Of a DNA stretch of 64,000 bases, positions 57,001 through 64,000 are shown piece by piece. A model generated the notes under the pieces. The model saw only the letters and a list, made by a program, of their open reading frames with translations, had not been told where the DNA came from and searched no databases. The translations under genes were made by a program, and so were the position numbers. Each line of letters opens with the position of its first letter. Positions within the stretch are counted from its first letter, which is position 1. Location: positions 26,970,001-27,034,000 of the forward strand of contig OZ316892.1 of assembly GCA_973895155.1 (NCBI GenBank). The letters run 5' to 3'. Source of the DNA: Marsupella aquatica. Taxonomy: Eukaryota; Marchantiophyta.

Positions 57001-60000
57001 GATGTCAATTCGGCAGTCACGCATGCCATGGACAATATGACTCTTTGGGGGCTTGGACGCTGATTGGTCATATTGGTAATAGGAACCCACCATTGAGGAT
57101 GCTTCCCGCAAAGAATGTATTGCATTTGGCAATTATGGAGTGCCGTGAGTTTAGGTTTTGGGCAATGACATGAAAACAAGTCATTTATGTTGTCAATCCT
57201 AGGAGTGAGGACTATGAGATTAGCCATTTAATATGTGAGTGACTAATTTTATGAGAATGTCCACCAAATGACTTCCTCACTTAGGTAATTATGACGTCAT
57301 TTGGTGGGTCAATGAGGATGTACATCCTAAACCTATGCGCGCATATGTTTGTAATTTATTTTGTGTTATATACTATTTGGGAATTTTGGCACCTAGGTTT
57401 CCACATCAATGGGTTTCAAAGGCCACCAGTAAATTAAGTTTTTGAGTCTCTGGTTATTGTAGATGGTAATACATACTTGTGACAAGTATTTGTGTCATCA
57501 AAAAAGCATTTGGCCCCAAACTTCCTCCATCTCCTAAAATTGATTGGCGAGGGGATAACAATGTTAGAGGGGTATTATGGAACCTGGAGATTGACTCCAT
57601 TACTACCCTCAACATCCCAGTAAAATTCCCGTTGCCGTCCCAAAGCCTTATTTGCTGACCATGTGTCATCTTGTCATGCCCCGGCCCTATCTTCCTTGGA
57701 TCCCATGAAACAATGCCCGGCCACATTGGATCCCATTTTCCCATAAGAAATTCAGACCTGGGTTTAGGGTTGCCCGTTCAGTCACACCGGTCACACATTC
57801 AAGTCACAAGTTCACGTTGGGAGTTAAGGTATTCTCGTGAAGTTGAGCAGCGAGTTGAGGTGCGAGGTCACTGCTGCAAGATTGGTGCTGAGCGGTGAGT
57901 TGAAGTGCGAGGTTGCTGCTGCGCGCAACCTTGGTGCTGAACAGTGAGTTGAGGTGCAAGGGCACTACTGTGAGGTCGCTGCTACGAGGTCGCTGCTGCG
58001 AGGTCGCTACTGTGAGATCGTTGCTGTGAGGTCGCTGTGAGGTCGGTGCTGTGTTTTAGGGTGAAGGAGCTGAGGTCCGCTGCGCCTAATTTGTGATCAC
58101 ATTGTGAGTTCCCTTACGGACTTGGAACTCCTCACAGGTGCCCTTACTTACTGCCACCATTCAGTTCATGAGCTCGAGTCGTGGTGACAATTTTTGAGCC
58201 CATTTCTGAGTAGAGGATCAAACATTGGGTTACGAAGTGGGTGCATTGAAGCTCCATTTGAGGTGTGGTTGTGTTGGAGTTGGAGCTACAGACAAAGATT
58301 AGGTCCTGAGCAGCAGTCGCAAACAATTGAGGAGCACAGGACGTGATACGAGGTGGGGGCCGCTTCATTTCATTGCTGTGGTAGTTGGCATATTACTTGC
58401 GCCTTGGCTACCTCGTTTTTCTTTTTGGCATCGACTGTTATTGCTCTGAGTTCTCTCTCTGTTTTGCTTCAAAGCTCTGTCCATTTTGTGGTGCCTCGCT
58501 TGTACAGCAGGAGAGTTCCTTGTATAGCAGGCTCAGGGACTGCGACTGTCTTTCATTGTGTGTTGTGTTATGGGCTGCAAGGTGAGAACTGCGCTCCACA
58601 TTGGCGAGGACGGGATCCCTTTCTTTCAGTTTCAGTGAAGGGCCAAGCTGCAATTGAAACGCCTTTACCTGCTGCCATTTAAACCGCTTTGAGCTCCTTG
58701 AAGCTTGGGTTATCAGGTAAGAGTATGGATCTACATTGCCCTTATTTGTTGTCCTCTTTGAATATGTACATAGCTCTACCCGATGGGGAGTATGACTGTA
58801 CACTCAGCTAGAACCAAGGCAAGTGGTTGCAATAGTGAATGAATGCTACTATCGGCCACACAAATGAATTCATTCAAGTTGAATGTTTGAGACATTCTCT
58901 AAAGTTTTACGGACTTTGCTTATATAACCCGGCGTTTGCTCTTCCGTAAGCTTTGACTGTTTATTATTGTGCGACGTGAGATTGTATGAAGGTGGGAGCT
59001 GCACTCCACACTGGCAAGGACCAGAAGGTTTTTTTCAGTTTCCAGTGAACGACAGAGCTGCAACTAAGGTAGAGCTGTGCTACATTCTACCAAGGCAGAC
59101 ATTGGACCTGCAAGTTTCAGTTTGAGTGAAGGACAGAGCAACTCAGGTACAAGCAAGCTGCTAGTTCGATTAACTGAGTTGCAAGCAACTTCCAACATTC
59201 AGTGAGACTGCGAGTGATTGGAGCTACGACAAGAGCTGCGATCAACGTGGGCGGACATTGGACCTACATTGGACATTGTGTCCCCATCAGTAGAGTGCAC
59301 AAATCCTGCTAATTTGCATTTTGGTCCTGGCCTGGCTTGCTTTGTGGTCCTATGCACTGTGCATCCTTTGTGTCTCCATGGAATATCAAATAGTTACATA
59401 GTTTGGTTCTTGTCTCTGCTCTGAGTACAGTGCTGTGCATTATTGTTTCATCGAGCTCCTCAAGACAGTACCAATTTGTAGAGCAGCATGTAATGCTAGG
59501 TTTGAACACCAAGGACCAAGTAGTTTTTACAGAGTCTCGGGTACAAAGCCAATGTATGGAGAGGTCAAAGGCATGAGGATTTTTCTTTAGTACAGAGTTC
59601 TTGGGATCTACAAATAATGCTTGTACATGGACAAAGTATTTCTCTATAGATTTGTTTTTAGTCTGCCTGACTGCAGCCACTTTGTTGTCCTTCCATTCCA
59701 CTCCAATGTTTGTAATTTTCTCAATCTATTGAGCCTGTCAACTCAATTGCTGCTACTTTGTTTATTTTCAACAACTTTGATAGAACACAAATTAAATAGA
59801 TAGCCAGTGTGAGTCAACAAATTTTCAGAGAGTAAATCCATCCCTAGATTTTATCTCAAAGAACCATGTTTAACTTTTTGCTCTTTGTGCAGAGCACGCA
59901 AGAAGCATTGCCAAGTTATTGTACTCCGTGAAACTTAGGTGGGCAGGACATCTGTTGATTTGGACTTTTTGCTCTCTCACGGTAAGTACACTACACACAC

Positions 60001-60060
60001 GCTCTTCTTGTTTGTGTCTTGCCCCTCTCCATAAACTTCTTGTAATATTCACTTAGGTAA
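57001..60060 (+). other. CACTA 2 leader region of the cargo gene
   Basis: No conserved protein is seen. 57840-58060 holds short tandem words around GAGGTCGCTGCTGCGAG. Two or three related segments (58565-58660, 58985-59075 and 59095-59150; GAGCTGCACTCCACACTGGC or similar, then TTTCAGTTT..GTGAA) look like duplicated untranslated exons. Several splice sites are plausible before the PHD exon. Confidence 0.4.
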
Positions 60061-60088
60061 TTGTGCAGATCCACACATCACATCGGGC

Positions 60089-60718
60089 ATGGCACGGGCT
60101 GCTGCTGCCTGGCTGGATCCAAAGTTTGCCCATAAAGAGCACCTTCGCATGGATCCCCCTTGTTGTTTTGAATGTGATGAGGGAGGTACTGTGTTGTTCT
60201 ATGATGGGCCTTGCAGTCGTCATTTCCATTACTTAGTTGATGGGCAGAATCCCGAGGAGCCTGATGGCCATGGGCCTGAGTGCACACGCATTGCCATTGC
60301 TTGTGGGCTGCTTGGCCGAATTTTGAATCCCACTACAGATGAGCCCCTTATGGTCCAGTGTGCACAGGATGACTGCTATTCCTTTTATCATGTGGGTTGT
60401 CTACGGACTATACTGAAGGCGAGGGAGTTGCCTCTGATAGGGTACCCAGAGAACCCAATTGCACATCCCGCTGCTCTGATATGCCCAAGGCATTATTGTG
60501 ATGTTTGCAAGGAGTATCGGGATGGCATCTGGGAATTTATCCAGTGCCGTAGGTGCCCTCGTGCATGGTGCAGGGATGAGGGACCAGAGGCAGACAAACA
60601 CCTGAAGAGAGGGGTGAAGGGTAGAGAAATGTGGGATATTGGTCCATGGCGTATGGTGTACTGCAATCGCCATGTCATTCCAGAGGGTTCTGATGTGCCA
60701 CCTCATGATTTCAAATAG
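60089..60718 (+). CDS. EDM2-like PHD module of CACTA 2
   Basis: A 209-residue open frame, starting 20 bases after an AG (TTGTGCAG). CCFECDEGGTVLFYDGPCSR is at 25-44, HFHY at 45-48, VQCAQDDCYSFYHVGCL at 89-105, ICPRHYCDVCKEY at 131-143, IQCRRCPRAWCRDEG at 151-165 and YCNRHVIPEGSDVPPHD at 191-207, which matches the EDM2 C-terminal extension. Compared with the copy at 45127, the first PHD has a Tyr in place of a ligand Cys (residue 38) and lacks about 25 residues with the last two ligands. The first finger is therefore probably broken, while the second appears complete. It reads histone tails in EDM2; that role here is inferred. Confidence 0.78.
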   Translation: MARAAAAWLDPKFAHKEHLRMDPPCCFECDEGGTVLFYDGPCSRHFHYLVDGQNPEEPDGHGPECTRIAIACGLLGRILNPTTDEPLMVQCAQDDCYSFYHVGCLRTILKARELPLIGYPENPIAHPAALICPRHYCDVCKEYRDGIWEFIQCRRCPRAWCRDEGPEADKHLKRGVKGREMWDIGPWRMVYCNRHVIPEGSDVPPHDFK

Positions 60719-61049
60719 ACCATAAGCCTTCAATTGTGTAGGAAACACTGCATAGTACAAAGTATACTAAACATAAAAGGGGCTAAGGACTTATGGAAGT
60801 ATACAGGTTTTAAAATGGACTAAAGGACTACAGTGGAACACCAGACCTTTTGGTTTGATGAAAATGGAGTGAAGTGTCAAGTTGGATTGAATGGACTAAA
60901 CTGTGAGATTGTATGAAATGGGGTAAATTGTCTGATGGACTAAACTCAAATGGACTAAACTATCTGATTGTATGAAACATTTGGTTGAATGTTAAAGTGT
61001 TTGCATGGGTTCCCGGATAAAATTTTGGCTTTTTGTATTTGTCACAGTA

Positions 61050-61496
61050 ATGCCAAGAACACTCAGCAGCTTGGAAGCTGACCTTGAAGGCAGAGCTGAG
61101 AGGCTACGCCTGAAGCTGAGTGGAATGAGGTTGGTCCCTGGCAGCTTTGCTGTGAAATGGGAGTTTTTGCCTGTACAGAGAGACACGCACAGTCAGCCCA
61201 TTACTCTAGATGCTCCACCCTTGCCCATAGGTTTTTGTATTGTGGCAGTCAAAAATGGAGTGGTACAACCAGAGCAGATATGCTACTCTGCCTGTATCCA
61301 CAGTTGTGAGGATTTTTGCCCAAAATGTCAAGTGCGCCCAGGGGATATATATAGGCGGGATGGACATAGTAGAGTGCAGAGGAGGTGTGCCTGTATAATG
61401 TTTCACCATGATGAGCCGGTCTTGGGACCAGGAGTTGAGACTGTTTGCCCAAGAGTAGAGCAGCACTTAGTGGAGAAAGACCAGTATCAATTCTGA
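61050..61496 (+). CDS. Cysteine-rich module of CACTA 2
   Basis: A 148-codon frame from the ATG at 61050, two bases after an AG acceptor (TTTGTCACAG). It reads RAERLRLKLSGMRLVPGSFA, KNGVVQPEQICYSACIHSCE, DFCPKC and RRCACIMFHHDEP. It is the same module as 44522-44959 but lies after the PHD module instead of before it. It has no known function; the Cys/His spacing suggests zinc binding. It may be an alternative exon of the same gene as the PHD frame. Confidence 0.55.
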   Translation: MPRTLSSLEADLEGRAERLRLKLSGMRLVPGSFAVKWEFLPVQRDTHSQPITLDAPPLPIGFCIVAVKNGVVQPEQICYSACIHSCEDFCPKCQVRPGDIYRRDGHSRVQRRCACIMFHHDEPVLGPGVETVCPRVEQHLVEKDQYQF

Positions 61497-62488
61497 TTGT
61501 ATGATGACTGTTAGAGTGTGGCAAACATATGAAGAGCCTTAATGGAGTTACATAACAAAAAAACTAAAAAACATCACACTGACATCTGAGGCAAGACCTA
61601 AAATCCATCCAAGGTCTATAAAATTGTGTTGTCTCTTTGAGGGATCTGGCCATAAGAAGGCAAACTTCACTTAATGTCTCTAGTTTTGTAGTACTGCCTT
61701 TGTAAACCCACAGCCTTAAGAAGGAGTTCAACCTGGGTCTCTGAACTTTATTATTTTTTATAATTTTGAACATTGAGTGTGTATTTCATTCTTACTACTG
61801 CACAAAAACACTATATGTTAAATTATGTACATTACATGACACCCTTTCAGGCCCTTGTCCATATGTATCCTAGTTTTGTGTGGCGATGATAAAACATTGT
61901 GATCATTCTGCCTGTTTGAAGAGGATCATTTCAACAAATGAATTCAAAAGTCAAAGAATATATGAAGGAGGCTGGGGATTGTTGGACATTATGATTAATG
62001 TTTGTTATTGTACTCATTGTTTTGAAGGGTCTGAGATTGCTGACTACTGTGAACACCCTTGGCGTAAATCTGGTTCAGGTAGGCCTTTATTTTGTCTTGT
62101 AAACTTATGACATTTTGCTTTGTACAATTCAAGTCTCCTTCAAATAACCATTGCCACTTACAATTAATATGAAATGAGATTAGGTGACGTACCCAAGTAA
62201 ATAATTTATGATCAAATTGCTAATATGTCATATGTTTACCTGTTGTTGGCATGCATGTACTATTCTATTGGCAATGAAGGGTAAAGTGGGAGCTGCCTTT
62301 ACCTCAGTTGGAGTACTGTACCTCAATTGTATGTCTATTCTTCACTTGTGCACACATTTGCTTCACATGACGGTCTAGAGGATGGTATGGAAGAGTTTTG
62401 GAGTTGTCTAAAACAAATTCATATGCTCTGCAAGATATCATAGAAGGTAGATGTGCAACTGTGTTTTTGATTAGGTAGTGCTGCAATC
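61497..62488 (+). other. Region between cargo and tnp2 of CACTA 2
   Basis: No conserved coding sequence is evident. It is probably intron, 3' region of the cargo and promoter or leader of tnp2; the acceptor-like TTTTTGATTAG precedes the tnp2 ATG by about 15 bases. Confidence 0.4.
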
Positions 62489-64000
62489 ATGGCTTCTTCT
62501 AGCCAGGCTGGATCACATAACACTGCACATACAACAGAGGCAGACAACCTGAGAACTTTACCTCTTTCCTATCCTAGTCGAATACAACGTCGTGATGATA
62601 ACTTATGGGCTCGGGAACAGACAGCTTGCTCTGGTAGTGCTGATCATAGAATGTATTGCTCTTGCATGCAATGCAAAGGGATTGTTAAGACTACTCGAAA
62701 GACCAGTCGACAACATCTTCTTAAGAATGGCCGCTACCCTGCCTATCGAGTGTGGGTAGGAGAGGGTGAAGATTCTTCTGATGAGGAGTGGAGATCCAAT
62801 TACATCCGTAACTCTGGTCCAGAGGCACTGAGGGCAGGAATGTCTCGAGAGGCATTCCACTCAGGCCAACCAGCAATAGACATTGAGGAGCAGGTCAGAG
62901 TTTTGCTTCAGGAGACATTGGCAAGAGCTTCTGAAGAGTCTGACGAATTTGTGGATAATGATCCTCCTTTTGATATGGATTCAATGTTTCAAAATGATGA
63001 GATTGAGGTAGATCCACCCTCTGTTGAGACCAGTCATGAGGACACACCTACAACAGGGCGTCCTATGAATCCTGTCCCTCTGCAAGGGTCTTTAGAAGAA
63101 GCAATGAGACCCTTATTTCCAGGCAGTAAGACAGATGTAGTTTCCTTCATGTTGTTGTTTTTAAACATCTGTCACAACAATAGGTTCTCAAACACGGGAG
63201 TGAATGCCATGCTGTCTTTGTTGACTGAGCATGGAATGCCAACAGAGCACACTCTCCCTAAGAACCTATATGCTGTAAAACAATTACTGAGAAAATTGGG
63301 TTTAGACTATGAGAGAATCCCAGTCTGTGAGAATGGATGTATGTTATTTAGAAATGAGACTGTAGAGTTGGACAATTGTTCCAAGTGTAATCAACCAAAG
63401 ATGAAGTTAGTGGGGAATTCTTTACAGCCTGTGAAGGTCTTGAGATATTTCCCTATAATCCCTCGATTGAAGAGATTGTATACTACTAAGGGTACATCTA
63501 AGCTAATGACTTGGCATCATGAGAACAAGAGCAAGGACAACATGGTTCGACATCCAGCAGATTCAAAGGCATGGAAGCATGTGGACACAGAAATTGACCC
63601 TACTTTTGCTGCTGAGCCAAGGAATGTGCGAATGGGATTGGCACTTGATGGGGTAAATCCATTTGGGAATAATTCTACTGCCTGGTCTACATGGCCAATC
63701 CTGCTGTTGAATTATAATATCCCTCCTTGGCTTTCCACAAAGAAGTTCTTTGTCATGCTGGCTCTTCTAATTCCAGGTCCTGTGTCTGTAAGCGAGGAAC
63801 AATTTGATGTATACATGGCTCCACTTGTGGATGATCTTGAGACATTATGGTCAGAAGGAGTAGACTATTTTGATGTTCTACCAAGGCTAGGATTGCAGCA
63901 ACAGTTCAAGCTAAGGGCTTCAATATTGTGGACAATCAATGATTATCCTGCATATGGATTAGTCTCTGGACAACAACATGCAGGGTACAAAGGATGTGTG
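62489..64000 (+). CDS. CACTA 2 transposase tnp2, 5' part (Transposase_21), open to the window edge
   Basis: There are 504 codons without a stop from the ATG at 62489. The N-terminal zinc finger is CSCMQC...TSRQHLLKNG, equivalent to CDCTRC...CAQHIERYGHH of CACTA 1. An acidic linker follows, then the Transposase_21 core: MLFRNETVELDNCSKCNQPK, RYFPIIPRLKRLY, MGLALDGVNPFG (catalytic-type Asp), LLNYNIPPWLSTKKFF, IPGPVSVSEEQFD and LWTINDYPAYG. The linker and core are in one exon here, whereas CACTA 1 has an intron holding the SET-like ORF. The frame is intact, suggesting recent activity; the 3' part lies outside the window. Confidence 0.92.
   Translation, partial: MASSSQAGSHNTAHTTEADNLRTLPLSYPSRIQRRDDNLWAREQTACSGSADHRMYCSCMQCKGIVKTTRKTSRQHLLKNGRYPAYRVWVGEGEDSSDEEWRSNYIRNSGPEALRAGMSREAFHSGQPAIDIEEQVRVLLQETLARASEESDEFVDNDPPFDMDSMFQNDEIEVDPPSVETSHEDTPTTGRPMNPVPLQGSLEEAMRPLFPGSKTDVVSFMLLFLNICHNNRFSNTGVNAMLSLLTEHGMPTEHTLPKNLYAVKQLLRKLGLDYERIPVCENGCMLFRNETVELDNCSKCNQPKMKLVGNSLQPVKVLRYFPIIPRLKRLYTTKGTSKLMTWHHENKSKDNMVRHPADSKAWKHVDTEIDPTFAAEPRNVRMGLALDGVNPFGNNSTAWSTWPILLLNYNIPPWLSTKKFFVMLALLIPGPVSVSEEQFDVYMAPLVDDLETLWSEGVDYFDVLPRLGLQQQFKLRASILWTINDYPAYGLVSGQQHAGYKGCV

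Larger units (their letters stand above)
52121..64000 (+). mobile_element. CACTA transposon 2 (right end outside the window)
   Basis: It starts CACTAGTAGAAAATGGGG, the classic CACTA terminus, directly after CAGCTCAA, which is continuous at 21121 in copy 1. The subterminal region is rich in AAATGAC words. The order is subterminal repeats with a foldback insertion, a 408-bp tandem array, a leader, the PHD module, the cysteine-rich module and tnp2. The coding frames are open, so it looks younger than its neighbours. Confidence 0.9.

Overview
The window reads as nuclear DNA of a land plant. It has split genes with GT-AG introns, plant-type genes (ZW10/MIP1, RACK1, F-box), an RPW8-like fragment, and plant-type CACTA and Ty3/gypsy transposons. 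A seedless plant (bryophyte, lycophyte or fern) seems likeliest from the RPW8-like and transposon sequences, but that is an impression, not a demonstration. No bacterial-style operons, CRISPR arrays or rRNA genes were seen.

Layout. (a) 331-6477 +: a complete 14-exon ZW10-type gene; every intron phase closes and the protein is about 798 residues. (b) 8817-9747 -: a decayed RACK1 copy that keeps its intron. (c) 10726-16746 +: an F-box gene whose two halves are separated by about 4.2 kb of probable transposon, which itself carries a small MITE. (d) 16747-20198: repeat-rich, gene-poor DNA. (e) 20199-21398 and 21399-52120: a tandem duplication of about 1.2 kb with an RPW8-like fragment. The second copy has been opened by transposons, and the first copy serves as the empty-site reference.

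From 21574 to the right edge almost everything is a Russian-doll stack. A P-element-like DNA transposon (21574-51348; 8-bp target duplication TATGGAAT) holds a Ty3/gypsy retrotransposon (22317-41947). The gypsy element holds a CACTA element inside its gag (24285-35132; target duplication CAT) and a 307-bp MITE of the P-like family inside its protease region (36383-36689; target duplication GGCAAGAG). A second CACTA element starts at 52121 and leaves the window at 64000 with an open transposase frame.

The main novelty is cargo. The P-like element carries a BRCT-like domain, a cysteine-rich module and an EDM2-like PHD module. The second CACTA element carries related copies of the PHD and cysteine-rich modules in the opposite order. 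The first CACTA element has a SET-like ORF lying inside an intron of its tnp2 transposase gene, possibly spliced to the transposase's own zinc-finger exon. Two unrelated transposon superfamilies therefore share a chromatin-reader cassette, and a third element has a possible histone-methyltransferase gene. This suggests transposons that interact with, or interfere with, host silencing. Many stop codons in the older elements are TGA, TAG or TAA where CGA, CAG or CAA would fit, as expected from methylation-driven C-to-T decay. The 52121 element is much cleaner.
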